This document shows positions 17,552 through 26,841 of a stretch of DNA of 64,000 nt, piece after piece. This DNA is from Pelagibius litoralis. GTDB lineage: Bacteria > Pseudomonadota > Alphaproteobacteria > Kiloniellales > Kiloniellaceae. The notes beneath the pieces are model-generated. The model was not told the DNA's origin. It ran no database searches and saw only the letters and a list, made by a program, of their open reading frames with translations. The position numbers and the translations under genes were made by a program. The stretch spans positions 124,001-188,000 of the forward strand of contig NZ_JAAQPH010000008.1 of the NCBI RefSeq assembly GCF_011683915.1. The letters are read 5' to 3'. Positions within the stretch are counted from its first letter, which is position 1. Every line of letters begins with the position of its first letter.

Positions 17552-18382
17552 TCAATCCGCTCCGTTGCTGCCGGCGCCCGGCTTGCGCACGCTTCCCAGA
17601 CGCCCGATCCGCAGAGCCAGGAACACGAGCGCGAAAGAAACCAGAAGAATGATCGACGAAAGCGCCAGCACCGACGGGAATTCCCTTGGGAAGCGCAACT
17701 GCGACCAGATGTACATCGGCAGCGTCGCGTCCGTACTCGACAGGAAAAAGGCCATGATGAACTCATCGAACGAGATGGTGAAGGTCAGGAGAAAGCTGGC
17801 AACCACTCCGGGATAGACGATCGGGAAGGTCACGCGCCAGAAGGTCCACCACGGGTTTTCGCCCAAATCGGCCGAGGCCTCTTCCATCGACCGGTCAAAG
17901 CCTTCGAAGCGTGGAAGGAGCGTGGCGACCGCAAAGGGAAGACAGACGATCAGGTGACCGAGCGCGACTGTGTAGAGGGAAAGCGGAACGCCCATCCGGC
18001 TCATCAGCACCAGCAGAGCCACGCCGAAGATGATGCCCGGAATGACCAGCGGCAGCATTATGAAGGCGACGAGCGCGTTTTGCCCGGCCAGCCGATATCG
18101 GGTGATCGCGCGCGCGGCAAGCACCCCGAGAAAAGTCGAGATCACCGCCACAGACAGACCGACTCGCAGGCTGTTCATCAGTGCCGCCCAAAGCGGGTCC
18201 CGCCGCATGAGGTCCGCATACCAATTGGTCGTGAAGCCCTGCAACGGAAACCGGACATAGATCGAATCATTGAAGCTGAAGAGCGGAATGAACAGTACCG
18301 GCACGTAAAGCACGATCAGGAAGATGCAGGCGTAGATCTGCAACAGACGATTCGGACGGCGGATGTAGGAGACGTCGCTCAT
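17552..18382 (-). CDS. potC: ABC transporter permease, PotC-type
   Basis: A 276-residue inner-membrane permease with about six hydrophobic helices. The cytoplasmic EAA loop that contacts the ATPase is visible as EEASADLGENPWWTFWRVTF. The ATG at 18382 (MSDVSYIRRPNRLLQ) overlaps the stop of the preceding permease by 4 bp. It pairs with the 18379-19311 permease to form the membrane channel for the amine/polyamine importer. Confidence 0.9.
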   Translation of the reverse strand: MSDVSYIRRPNRLLQIYACIFLIVLYVPVLFIPLFSFNDSIYVRFPLQGFTTNWYADLMRRDPLWAALMNSLRVGLSVAVISTFLGVLAARAITRYRLAGQNALVAFIMLPLVIPGIIFGVALLVLMSRMGVPLSLYTVALGHLIVCLPFAVATLLPRFEGFDRSMEEASADLGENPWWTFWRVTFPIVYPGVVASFLLTFTISFDEFIMAFFLSSTDATLPMYIWSQLRFPREFPSVLALSSIILLVSFALVFLALRIGRLGSVRKPGAGSNGAD

Positions 18383-19311
18383 GCCAGTCGCTCCTGCGCC
18401 TTGCGGGTCACAAGCAGGAAGACGAGCGCCACTGTCGCGATCCAGAGCATCAGAACGATCGAAAGCGCCGCGCCCATGGGCCAGTTGTTGACCGCACCGA
18501 ACTGCAGCTGGATCAGGTTGCCGATCATCGCACCGTCCGGCCCGCCGAGCAGCGCGGGCGTGATGAAGTCGCCCGTCGTCGGGATGAAGATGAGGAACAC
18601 GGCGGCAATCACGCCCGGCATCGACAGAGGCAGGGTGACGCGCAAGAACCGCCACGCCGGACCATCGCCCAGGTCGGTCGCTGCCTCGAGGAGCGAGCGG
18701 TCGATCTTCTCCAACGACACATAGAGCGGCAGGATCGCGAAAGCCGCCCAGGCATGGGCCAGCGTGATGATCACCGCAGTCTGGCTGTAGAGAAGAAACT
18801 CGAGGGGCGCATCGATTAGGCCCATGCTGAGAAGTGCCGAATTGATAACGCCCTCATAGCCCAGGATCACCTTCCAGGCGAAGACACGCAGCAGATAGCT
18901 GGTCCAGAACGGCAGCGTCATCAGGACGATCCACAGCATCTTGTTCCTGTGGACATGAAAGGCGACGTAGTAGGCCATGGGATAACACAGCAGAACGGTC
19001 GCCACGGTAGCGATGCCGGAAACCCAGAACGAGCGGGCAAGGAAAGCGCCGAAGATCGGCTCGCTCATGGCGCGGGCATAGTTCGCAAAGGTCGGCGTCG
19101 TATCGAATTCGAAGCCCTGCCGGGTCCAGAAACTCATCGCCAGCAGGATGATAAACGGCGCGAGGATCCCCACCGCCATGACCAGCATGGTCGGGGACAG
19201 CATCGTGTAGCCGCGCAGGGATTCGCTGCGATGGAAAAGGCCGGCCAACCGTCCTGGACGCCGCTCCTGCACGACGGCGGGCCGCGTGCCGGTTAGGGGG
19301 GCGTCAATCAT
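18379..19311 (-). CDS. potB: ABC transporter permease, PotB-type
   Basis: A 310-residue inner-membrane permease. A cytoplasmic N-terminal stretch of ~35 residues precedes about six hydrophobic helices; the EAA loop is LLEAATDLGDGPAWRFLRVT. It lies 69 bp after the substrate-binding-protein gene and overlaps potC, consistent with one transcript. Function is by family: membrane half of a spermidine/putrescine-type importer. Confidence 0.9.
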   Translation of the reverse strand: MIDAPLTGTRPAVVQERRPGRLAGLFHRSESLRGYTMLSPTMLVMAVGILAPFIILLAMSFWTRQGFEFDTTPTFANYARAMSEPIFGAFLARSFWVSGIATVATVLLCYPMAYYVAFHVHRNKMLWIVLMTLPFWTSYLLRVFAWKVILGYEGVINSALLSMGLIDAPLEFLLYSQTAVIITLAHAWAAFAILPLYVSLEKIDRSLLEAATDLGDGPAWRFLRVTLPLSMPGVIAAVFLIFIPTTGDFITPALLGGPDGAMIGNLIQLQFGAVNNWPMGAALSIVLMLWIATVALVFLLVTRKAQERLA

Positions 19312-19380
19312 ACCTGGCCGACCGCCCCCGTAAATCGCTCCCGACGACCACGCGGAAATCCTGCGGGCCCGGGCATCGAA

Positions 19381-20505
19381 TCAGAATCCCGCCTTGATCA
19401 TCTCGAAGGTCTCGTTCATCCGTGTTTCCCACTCCTGGGACTGCGGGACCATGAAATGACCGGCGTTAAGAATATCTACCGGGTTCTTGCTCAACCCCAG
19501 GCCGGCCAGCGTCTCGTCGTCGAAGGCATCGAAGGCTTTCTGGTTCGAATGCCCGTAGCCGTAATCGTTGATCATGAATTGGCCGGCCTCGACGCTGAGG
19601 AGGGAATCGATGATGTCATAAGCGCGGTCGAGGTGCGGCGCATCCTTGTGGATCATAGGGCCGCAGACCCAGGTCAGTGCCCCTTCCTTGGGTTGGGCGA
19701 AGCGCACAGGTACATCCTCGCTTTTCAACAGCACGGCCGAACTGTTCCAGGTCATCGCCGCCGCCATCTCGCCCGACGACAACGCCTGTTCAAGAGTGGT
19801 GGTGTCGTCGGTGTAGACCCGGATCAGTGGGCGCTGCGCGCGCATCACGGCCGCGATCTTCTCAAAGGCCTCGTCGGTCGTGATATCGTCGAAACCGACG
19901 CCGGCCTTGATCGCACCGCACCACCACGCGTCCCCGCCGGAGGCAAGCGAGCCGAGCCGACCGGCGTAGCGCTCGTCCCAGAGCATATCCCAGCTCTCCT
20001 CGCCCTCCAGTTCGAAGATGTCGGTGCGATAGGTGATCGAGGTCTGGCCCCAATCGAAGGGAACGAGCCACGGCTTGCCGCTCGCGCTCATGTTGCCTTC
20101 GATAGCGGCGAGTTCGGGAATGACGTCGGGCCAGTTCGACAACCGCGAGGTGTCAATCGGCTGGAAGAGCCCCGACGCGACCCATCGGTTCAGGCCCGCG
20201 TTGCAGGGATGCGCGACATCGACCACGAAACCGCCCCGCATCTTCGTCAGCGCCTCTTCGGAGCCGCCAAAGATCGAGAAGTTGGGAAGTGTCCCGTTCT
20301 TGGCCTCGTAGGACCCGAACAGCTCGGGGACATCGAACCCGCCCCAGGTGAAGAAGGTTCCCTGTTCCCCCTCGGCAGCCAGTACCCGACGCGGCGCCAG
20401 AGGCATGGCGGCAAGCCCGACCCCAGCTGCCAAGAGCGAGCGGCTGAAGGCCCGCCGGCTCAGTTTTCCGGATCTGACCGCGTTTAGTTGGTCGACGACG
20501 TCCAT
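19381..20505 (-). CDS. potD: Extracellular amine/polyamine-binding protein (PotD-like), Tat-exported
   Basis: A 374-residue periplasmic binding protein of the spermidine/putrescine (SBP_bac) class. The N-terminus has a twin-arginine motif (KLSRRAFSRSLLAAG) and a hydrophobic stretch ending near RRVLA, so export by Tat is likely. Mature-domain segments such as FTWGGFDVPELFGSYEAKNG and SITYRTDIFELEGEESWDML are usual for PotD/PotF relatives. First gene of the minus-strand operon that runs to 6817; the TetR-type palindrome at 20625 and REP-like repeats lie upstream. The ligand is expected to be the amine oxidised by the downstream enzymes. Confidence 0.88.
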   Translation of the reverse strand: MDVVDQLNAVRSGKLSRRAFSRSLLAAGVGLAAMPLAPRRVLAAEGEQGTFFTWGGFDVPELFGSYEAKNGTLPNFSIFGGSEEALTKMRGGFVVDVAHPCNAGLNRWVASGLFQPIDTSRLSNWPDVIPELAAIEGNMSASGKPWLVPFDWGQTSITYRTDIFELEGEESWDMLWDERYAGRLGSLASGGDAWWCGAIKAGVGFDDITTDEAFEKIAAVMRAQRPLIRVYTDDTTTLEQALSSGEMAAAMTWNSSAVLLKSEDVPVRFAQPKEGALTWVCGPMIHKDAPHLDRAYDIIDSLLSVEAGQFMINDYGYGHSNQKAFDAFDDETLAGLGLSKNPVDILNAGHFMVPQSQEWETRMNETFEMIKAGF

Positions 20506-20624
20506 GATCTATACCCCCGCTGTTCGTTGTTGTTGGCCGGTGGCGGCTTCTCTATGGCCGCCATCTCTTGTTATCCGGTTATCAGCGCCTCGGTATCGTC
20601 GCCAGGAACAGCAGGCGACACCAC

Positions 20625-20650
20625 TGAATGATCATTCATTCAATGTTGAA
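20625..20650. promoter_or_regulatory. Probable TetR-family operator upstream of the amine operon
   Basis: A perfect 14-bp palindrome TGAATGATCATTCA at 20625-20638 is immediately followed by a second inverted pair, TTCAA-TG-TTGAA, at 20639-20650. This is about 120 bp upstream of the first operon gene (start 20505). The TGAATGA...TCATTCA style is typical of TetR-family operators. The BetI-like regulator encoded within the same operon is the natural candidate; binding is inferred. Confidence 0.55.
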
Positions 20651-20789
20651 TTGACATCTTGTCGCAGTCAAGTTTTTTCCGAACGAGCCGGCTCTGGGAC
20701 TTCCAGGCGAAAGAAAGCGATACTTGTGCCGCTATTCACGCCCGGTTGCGGTGTATCGCGCGCCATGCCTTCGGCGGGACGTCCATAAC

Positions 20790-20993
20790 TAGAGCAGAAC
20801 CCGGTCGGATGGAATCGCCGGAGGCGATCTCCTGGGATATCTGGCGACCGGGTGAATCTGCTCTAACTGTTTGATGGCGATCGGATTCACATGTTTTGGC
20901 GCAACCACAAAGTGGTTCCGTCAAAACATGATCCGATCTAGGTGTTTAGTCCCGGCATTTGATGGTGCATTGCTTTAACTCTGCACCATCAAA
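20790..20993. repeat. Cluster of three palindromic REP-like elements
   Basis: Three consecutive hairpin-forming elements fill the gap between the binding-protein gene and the PanE-like gene. (1) 20790-20865: AGAGCAGAACCCGGTCG mirrored imperfectly by CGACCGGGTGAATCTGCTCT. (2) 20879-20938: GATCGGATTCACATGTTTTG mirrored imperfectly by CAAAACATGATCCGATC, with an inner perfect stem AACCAC-AAA-GTGGTT at 20903-20917. (3) 20958-20993: TTTGATGGTGCA and TGCACCATCAAA, perfect 12-bp arms around 12 nt. None has a T tract, so they resemble intergenic palindromic repeats of alphaproteobacteria more than terminators. I found no second copy in the window. Confidence 0.55.
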
Positions 20994-21028
20994 ACCTGGC
21001 ATCAAACAGCCGTAATTGGTCCAGGGGC

Positions 21029-22042
21029 TCATTGCCCATCCGCTGGTTGCTGCGCAGGGGGGCGAGGATAGGCACCCACGAGGCGCGCGCGCAGCAGCAC
21101 CAGCGCGATCACAGTATCAAGCGTCGGTGTCGGCACGGCGCACTGCCGGGCAAAATCCTGGACGCTCCGCAGGATCGTATCAATCTCCATGGGGCGGCCG
21201 CGATCGACGTCTTGGCTCATGGACGGTTTCTGGCGCGCGCCACCGCCGACGCGGAACACGTCGGGCGCCTCCTGCGCAAGCTCCGAAAAGCCGTGGGTGG
21301 CAGCAACGGCGGCACCCTCCGCAAAGAGCGCTTGGGCGACACTGCGCGCGTCCGGATCGTTCAACACATCATAGGCCTCACCGCCGGTGAGGACGGAGGC
21401 CGGGGCCGACGACAGGTTGCGCAAGAGCTTGCGCCACATGACGCGGCGAATGTCCGCATCGGCCAACATGGTCAATCCTGGGCCGTTCAGCGCATCGGCG
21501 ATGGTTGCCGCCGTTGCCATGCTTTCGGCGGTCGGGCCACCGATCACGAACCGGTTTTTGGCACTGCGATTTTGCACCACACCCGGAGCGATCACCTCGT
21601 TGGTAGAGTGGATGACGATTCCCATCGCACGCTGCGGCGGGATCGCGGCGAGCGCGCCATCGGGGTCGAGCCGGCGCGTGTCGGCCTCCTGGCCGCCGAC
21701 CTTGAAGCCGTGGCCGTACCACCAGAAGACACCGTTCATCGCCGCCGCGAGCGGTGCCCCTGCCGCAAGGGCCGCGCCAAGGCGCGGCAGCATCGAGGGT
21801 AGCGCCGGTGCCTTGAGCGTCGTGATCACCAGATCCTGCGATCCGAAGCGTTCGGGCCCATCGTCCGCGGCAACCTTTGCGATGATCTCGGCGCCGTCCG
21901 GGCTGCGAAGCCGCAGTCCATCCGCCTGAATTGCCGCCAGGTGCGGACCGCGCGCGACAACGCACACTTCATGCCCGCCCTGGTGAATCTTCGCCGCCAA
22001 GAAGCCTCCGATGGCGCCAGCGCCTACGATCATCACGCGCAT
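21029..22042 (-). CDS. Ketopantoate reductase family (ApbA/PanE-like) 2-keto acid reductase
   Basis: A 337-residue NAD(P)H-dependent reductase. The N-terminal motif MIVGAGAIGGFLAAKI binds the cofactor; the C-terminal helical domain carries the family segment MWRKLLRNLSSAPASVLTGG with the catalytic Lys. PanE itself reduces ketopantoate to pantoate, but catabolic operons often carry paralogues acting on other 2-keto acids. Here it is divergent from a peptide/opine-type ABC operon across a LacI-type operator, which argues for a catabolic role rather than pantothenate synthesis. Start at ATG 22042 fixes the glycine-rich loop at the N-terminus. Confidence 0.85.
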   Translation of the reverse strand: MRVMIVGAGAIGGFLAAKIHQGGHEVCVVARGPHLAAIQADGLRLRSPDGAEIIAKVAADDGPERFGSQDLVITTLKAPALPSMLPRLGAALAAGAPLAAAMNGVFWWYGHGFKVGGQEADTRRLDPDGALAAIPPQRAMGIVIHSTNEVIAPGVVQNRSAKNRFVIGGPTAESMATAATIADALNGPGLTMLADADIRRVMWRKLLRNLSSAPASVLTGGEAYDVLNDPDARSVAQALFAEGAAVAATHGFSELAQEAPDVFRVGGGARQKPSMSQDVDRGRPMEIDTILRSVQDFARQCAVPTPTLDTVIALVLLRARLVGAYPRPPAQQPADGQ

Positions 22043-22279
22043 GAAAGAATCCGCCGTTTGAGTGCTTTGATGGGGTTCATCATGAATTCATCCCGATTTT
22101 ACCGGCTCCGGCACTGACCGGGCGGCTGGATTAACTGATCGAAAACCGGCTGCTATAGGACTAAATGCTGGGCTATCAGCCTATTGGCCCAAATTACGCG
22201 CCTGTGTAGGGTTTGCTCTCCAACATTCCAGTTCGGCCTGCGCCTCGCCTTGACGTCGGGGAAGACGTCAACTAGTAAA

Positions 22280-22306
22280 TGATATCGATAACTGTTATCG
22301 ATAACA
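22280..22306. promoter_or_regulatory. LacI-type operator upstream of the dpp-like operon
   Basis: Perfect palindrome TGTTATCGATAACA at 22293-22306, preceded by a degenerate copy TGATATCGATAACT at 22280-22293 that shares one base. The perfect site is 84 bp upstream of the binding-protein start (22390) and also faces the divergent PanE-like gene. The same 14-mer recurs at 32995 and 33186. A central CpG is typical of LacI-family operators, and a LacI regulator is encoded at 27847-28869. Confidence 0.75.
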
Positions 22307-22389
22307 ACAAGCGCGAGAGCCAAGGCGGATCCCGTCACCGGTAACGGCGCCACACCACAATTCACGGTGTCAATTCAGGGAGGAATACA

Positions 22390-23967
22390 ATGCTGAGAGC
22401 CATCACCTTAACGACACTTGTTTTCGCCGCGGCAGCGCCTGCTGCGCTGGCGCAGACAGTCACCATGACGATGACGCCCCCCGCGGTGGAGACGAACCGC
22501 TACTGGAACACGCCCGGCGACTTCGCGCTCGGCCCCGCACTGCAAGGTCTCGTCGGCCACAACCCCGAGACCGGCGCGTTCGACAACAGCGGCCTTGCCG
22601 AAAGCTGGACCAACAACGACGACCTCACAGAGTGGACGTTCAAGCTGAAACCGAACGCCGAGTTCCACTTCGGCTACGGCCCCGTAACCGCGGCGGACGT
22701 GGTGCACAGCCTGGAGCTTCACACCGGACCGGACTCAATTCTGAACGGCATAAGCCAGCTCGAAGGTGCCGTCGCCGAGGCGATCGACGACCACACCGTC
22801 AAGTTCACGCTGCCGGCGCCCCAGGTGGACTTCCTTTTCGTCCACGGCGGACGCGGTTCGCTGGTGATCTACTCCAAAGCCCAGTTCGATGCCGAAGGTC
22901 TTGAGGGCTACGACACGAAGCCCGCCGGCAGCGGACCGCTGCAATACGCCAGCCGGGATGTGGGCCGCGGGCTCAACTTCGAAAAGGTGGAAGGCCACTG
23001 GTCCGGCACGGATGTCGGCTATGACCGGCTGGAACTGGAGTTCGTCGCCGAGCCGGCGACACGGCTCGCAAGACTCCTCGCCGGCGAGGCCGATATCGCG
23101 GTGCTGCCGCGCGAAGTGCAGGGCGATGCCATTGCTGCCGGCATGGCGGTGATCCCTTCGACGCGTGCCTCCAACCAAACAGCGATGCTGTTCAACGGCA
23201 CCTTTCTTCAGCCGGGTGACGAGGCGCTCGACAAAAGCCTGCCCTGGCTCGACATCCGCATTCGGGAGGCCATCAACCGGTCCATCGACCGCAATACGAT
23301 GATCGACGTGCTCTATGACGGCCGCGCCGAAGTTCTGCCCGTGTTCGCCATGGACCCCCGCCACGAAGGCTACAGTCAGGCACTCGCCGACAAGTTCGAC
23401 GCGGCCTACGGCTTCGACCTCGACAAGGCACGCGCTCTGATGGCGGAGGCCGGCTATCCGGACAAGTTCGAAAACCCGGTGATCCCGATCCTCTCCTCCA
23501 ACCTTGCCGGCAATCCTGAGTTCCCAACGATGGCCGAGCTGATGCAGGTTTTCCTTGAGGAGGCCGGTTTCCAGACCGAGATCGTGGAAATGGACTGGGC
23601 CGGGCTTGGCGGGCTGCGCAATGCCCGTGCGGCCAAGATGTTCCACCCCATGCGCAACATGCCGGTGAAGCCAAGCGCGGTAGGCATCCGCAACTACTAC
23701 TCCGCCGCCGGCCGCCCGCGGAACAACTACGAAGACCCCGAAGTCGAAGTGCTGATGGACGAGTACATGCAGTCCACCGACCCGGACCGCCGCAACGAAC
23801 TTGCCGCCGGAATCTTCGACCGCGTCTTCCACCAGTATGCCGTCGTGCCGCTTGCGAGCATCTCCGCTGAGGTGGTGGTCAATCCGAAGACCATCGAGGG
23901 ATGGCTTTATCCGGGCGTTACGTCGGTAGGCTTCAGCCACTTCGAAAACGTCGACGTCAACGAGTAG
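22390..23967 (+). CDS. Dpp/Opp-type ABC transporter substrate-binding protein
   Basis: A 525-residue periplasmic binding protein of the peptide/opine/nickel family (SBP_bac_5). A clear Sec signal peptide (MLRAITLTTLVFAAAAPAALA) ends before QTV. Diagnostic segments include GLAESWTNNDDLTEWTFKLK and, later, IREAINRSIDRNTMIDVLYDG. AGGGAGGA lies about 8 bp before the ATG. First gene of a five-gene operon (permeases, two ATPases) under a LacI-type operator. The family takes up peptides, opines, oligosaccharides and other compounds; the cluster's hydrolase and dehydrogenases suggest a sugar-acid or lactone-like ligand, which is speculative. Confidence 0.9.
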   Translation: MLRAITLTTLVFAAAAPAALAQTVTMTMTPPAVETNRYWNTPGDFALGPALQGLVGHNPETGAFDNSGLAESWTNNDDLTEWTFKLKPNAEFHFGYGPVTAADVVHSLELHTGPDSILNGISQLEGAVAEAIDDHTVKFTLPAPQVDFLFVHGGRGSLVIYSKAQFDAEGLEGYDTKPAGSGPLQYASRDVGRGLNFEKVEGHWSGTDVGYDRLELEFVAEPATRLARLLAGEADIAVLPREVQGDAIAAGMAVIPSTRASNQTAMLFNGTFLQPGDEALDKSLPWLDIRIREAINRSIDRNTMIDVLYDGRAEVLPVFAMDPRHEGYSQALADKFDAAYGFDLDKARALMAEAGYPDKFENPVIPILSSNLAGNPEFPTMAELMQVFLEEAGFQTEIVEMDWAGLGGLRNARAAKMFHPMRNMPVKPSAVGIRNYYSAAGRPRNNYEDPEVEVLMDEYMQSTDPDRRNELAAGIFDRVFHQYAVVPLASISAEVVVNPKTIEGWLYPGVTSVGFSHFENVDVNE

Positions 23968-24070
23968 ACGCTGACAGCGGGCCGCCGGCTGCGGCCGGCG
24001 GCCTGTTTTCGGCTGCGGCGCGCCTTTTCTGCCGGCGCAGAAGACCATTCACCGCGGAGGCCTCTTGCGA

Positions 24071-24994
24071 ATGGCGCGCTTCATCACCACGCGATTTCTT
24101 CAGGCGCTGCTGTCGCTGTTGGTGATCACGCTGATCGTCTTCAGCCTCAGCCACCTCACCGGCAGCCCGATCGACGCGTTGCTCCCAGACGATGCCACGC
24201 AGGCGCAGATCGACAACCTCACCCGCGAGCTTGGCCTCGACCGCCCCCTCCACGTCCAGTACTTCACCTTTCTGCAGAACGCGGCCCTGGGTGACTTCGG
24301 CGATAGCACCAAGTGGAAGGGAAGCAGCGCCGCCGAGGTGGTGATCGACCGCCTTCCCGCAACCCTTCAGCTTGGTGGCTTGGCGCTTCTCATCAGCGTG
24401 GTGGTGGCGATCCCGCTTGGCGTCGTCGCGGCGGTGCGCAAAGGCTCGTCCATCGACGCGGTGGCGAGTGTCATCGCGCTGCTTGGCCAGTCGCTTCCGG
24501 CCTTCTGGCTGGGGCTTGTGCTGATGTGGGTCTTTGCCGTGATCCTAGGCTGGTTTCCCACCTCCGGCTATGGCGGGGTCACCCACATGGTTCTGCCGGC
24601 TATCGCCATGGCCTGGTTCCAGATCGCGGCGCTGACGCGCCTCACCCGCTCGGCGATGCTTGAGGTGCTTGACGCGGAATACATCAAGCTTGCCCGCGTG
24701 AAGGGGGTGAGCGAACGCGCCATCGTCTGGCGCCACGCCTTCAGCAACGCTGCTATCGTGCCGATCACCTATTTCGGCGTCCTGGCCGGCTCCCTCCTCA
24801 CCGGCTCGGTGGTGATCGAGACCGTGTTTGCCTGGCCAGGTGCAGGGCTCCTCGCCATAGATGCGATCCGGGGGCGTGACTTTCCCGTGGTGCAATCGGT
24901 GGTGATGTTCTTCGCGGTGTTCTTCCTGCTGGCGAACTTCCTGGTCGACATCCTCTACGCGGTGATCGACCCGCGCATCCGGCATCAGGGCTAG
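24071..24994 (+). CDS. ABC transporter permease, DppB-type
   Basis: A 307-residue permease of the DppB/OppB family: N-terminal MARFITTRFLQALLSLLVIT helix, a periplasmic section (LTRELGLDRPLHVQYFTFLQ) and further membrane helices, with the EAA-like loop YIKLARVKGVSERAIVWRHA. The ATG at 24071 is used; a TTG two codons upstream is closer to GGAGG (24056-24060) and cannot be excluded. It lies about 100 bp after the binding-protein gene. Confidence 0.9.
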   Translation: MARFITTRFLQALLSLLVITLIVFSLSHLTGSPIDALLPDDATQAQIDNLTRELGLDRPLHVQYFTFLQNAALGDFGDSTKWKGSSAAEVVIDRLPATLQLGGLALLISVVVAIPLGVVAAVRKGSSIDAVASVIALLGQSLPAFWLGLVLMWVFAVILGWFPTSGYGGVTHMVLPAIAMAWFQIAALTRLTRSAMLEVLDAEYIKLARVKGVSERAIVWRHAFSNAAIVPITYFGVLAGSLLTGSVVIETVFAWPGAGLLAIDAIRGRDFPVVQSVVMFFAVFFLLANFLVDILYAVIDPRIRHQG

Positions 24995-25004
24995 GAGGAA
25001 ACCG

Positions 25005-25847
25005 ATGCGCAAGCGCCCCTTCTTCGACGGCCTTCCGGTGATCTCGCTGACCATTCTCGTAGTGGTCCTGGTGATACCGGCGCTGTTCGCCGACCTCATC
25101 GCGCCCCATGACCCCTATAAGGCCTATCTGCGGAACCGCCTGGAGCCGCCGCTCTTCTTCGGCGGCACGACCGAGTTCATCCTGGGGACCGACCGGCTGG
25201 GCCGCGATATCCTGAGCCGGATCCTCCACGGCGCAAAATATGCGTTGTCGATCTCCATCGTGGGCATTCTTCTGGGCGCGGCGGTCGGGACGGCGCTCGG
25301 CCTCATCGCCGGCTACCTGCGCGGGATGGCCGATGCCGTGATCATGCGCGTGGTCGACATCACCTTCGCGCTCCCCAGCATTTTGCTTGCGCTGGCACTG
25401 GCGACGCTGTCGGGCCCAAGCTTCCAACTCGTCATCTTCGTGGTGATCTTTGTGATCTGGGGCTATTTCGCTCGGCAGGTGCGCGCCGAGACCTTGGTGC
25501 TGCGCGAGGCGGATTTTGTCGCCCGTGCGCGTGTTGCCGGCGCATCGGACCTACGCATCCTGCGCAAATACATTCTGCCCAACATCGTCAACACCATCGT
25601 GGTCCTCGCGACCTTGCAGGTGGGCGTCGTGGTCATCCTGGAGGCGACGCTGAGCTTTCTCGGCATCGGCATCCCGCGGCCGACGCCGGCATGGGGTCTG
25701 TTGGTGGCCGACGGGCGGCAGCTCATCGTGTCGAGCTGGTGGATCTCCTTCTTCCCGGGCCTTGCGATCCTGTTGACGGTTCTGTCGGTCAACCTTCTGG
25801 GCGACTGGTTGCGCGATCGGCTCGACCCGAAACTACGGCAGGTGTGA
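25005..25847 (+). CDS. ABC transporter permease, DppC-type
   Basis: A 280-residue permease of the DppC/OppC family, with the typical N-terminal helix and the segment FILGTDRLGRDILSRILHGA that marks this subunit. The EAA loop is DFVARARVAGASDLRILRKY. AGGAGG about 7 bp upstream of ATG 25005 is a strong ribosome site. It starts 10 bp after the DppB-type gene. Confidence 0.92.
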   Translation: MRKRPFFDGLPVISLTILVVVLVIPALFADLIAPHDPYKAYLRNRLEPPLFFGGTTEFILGTDRLGRDILSRILHGAKYALSISIVGILLGAAVGTALGLIAGYLRGMADAVIMRVVDITFALPSILLALALATLSGPSFQLVIFVVIFVIWGYFARQVRAETLVLREADFVARARVAGASDLRILRKYILPNIVNTIVVLATLQVGVVVILEATLSFLGIGIPRPTPAWGLLVADGRQLIVSSWWISFFPGLAILLTVLSVNLLGDWLRDRLDPKLRQV

Positions 25848-25848
25848 C

Positions 25849-26841
25849 ATGATCGGCGAGCCTGTTCTAGAGGTCCGAAACCTGAAAACGCATCTCATGG
25901 TGAAAGCCGGACCGCTGCCGGTGGTGGACGACGTGAGCTTCTCGGTCAGCGCCGGCGAAACCCTTGGGATTGTGGGAGAATCGGGTTGCGGCAAGTCCAT
26001 GACGGCGCTGTCGATCATGCGGGTTCTGCCGCGCCCCATAGGCCGCATCGTTGGCGGAGAGATACTTTTGCGCGGCGAGGATCTGGTTAGCAAAAGCGAG
26101 GCTGAGATGACCGCCATTCGTGGCAGCCGCCTAGGGATGATCCTGCAGGACCCGCACACCTCGCTGAACCCGCTCCACACCGTCGGTAACCAGGTGATCG
26201 AGGCGCTGCGGATCAACGATCGCAGGGGCGCGGGCGGCTCGCTGCCTGCCCGGGCGGTGGCGATGCTGAAGAAGGTGAACGTCGCGGATGCCGAGCGGCG
26301 CGTCCACGCTTATCCGCACCAGATGAGCGGCGGAATGAAGCAGCGTGTGGTGGGCGCCATCGCCATCTCCGGTGCGCCCGACGTGATCATCGCGGACGAG
26401 CCGACCACTGCGCTCGATGTCACCATTCAGCTCCAGTATTTGCAGCTCCTGCAGGAGATCCAGGCCGAGACCGGCATGGCGATGATCTTCATCACCCATG
26501 ACCTCGGCATTGTCGCCAACCTTTGCCATCGGTTGATCGTGATGTACGCCGGCCGCATCGTGGAAGAAGGGACCGTGCGCGACGTCTTCAAGGCGCCCTC
26601 CCACCCCTACACCGAAGCGCTCCTCAACTCCGTGCCGGCGGTGAACCGCAAGGTCGACCGGCTCTACGCCATCGACGGCCAACCGCCAAAGCTTACCCAG
26701 ACGCGCGTCGGATGCAGCTTCGCCCCCCGCTGCCCCTATGCCGACGACACCTGCCGCAGCCTTGCGCCCAGCCCCTCGCCGGGCCTCAGCGGGTCCGGCG
26801 ACCATCGGGCGAGTTGCTGGAAACAGGAGCGCGGGGCATGA
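25849..26841 (+). CDS. ABC transporter ATP-binding protein, DppD-type
   Basis: A 330-residue ATPase. Walker A is GESGCGKS, the signature [15 protein letters not shown], Walker [13 protein letters not shown] and switch His FITHDLGIV. The C-terminus carries the oligopeptide-transporter extension with a Cys-rich segment ([17 protein letters not shown]), which in some relatives binds a 4Fe-4S cluster. The gene starts one base after the permease stop. It works as a heterodimer with the DppF-type subunit. Confidence 0.92.
   Translation: MIGEPVLEVRNLKTHLMVKAGPLPVVDDVSFSVSAGETLGIVGESGCGKSMTALSIMRVLPRPIGRIVGGEILLRGEDLVSKSEAEMTAIRGSRLGMILQDPHTSLNPLHTVGNQVIEALRINDRRGAGGSLPARAVAMLKKVNVADAERRVHAYPHQMSGGMKQRVVGAIAISGAPDVIIADEPTTALDVTIQLQYLQLLQEIQAETGMAMIFITHDLGIVANLCHRLIVMYAGRIVEEGTVRDVFKAPSHPYTEALLNSVPAVNRKVDRLYAIDGQPPKLTQTRVGCSFAPRCPYADDTCRSLAPSPSPGLSGSGDHRASCWKQERGA

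Noticed and set aside
20958-20993. Terminator for the PanE-like gene
   Set aside because: The stem is perfect (12 bp), but no T tract follows on the minus strand; it is grouped with the REP-like repeats instead.
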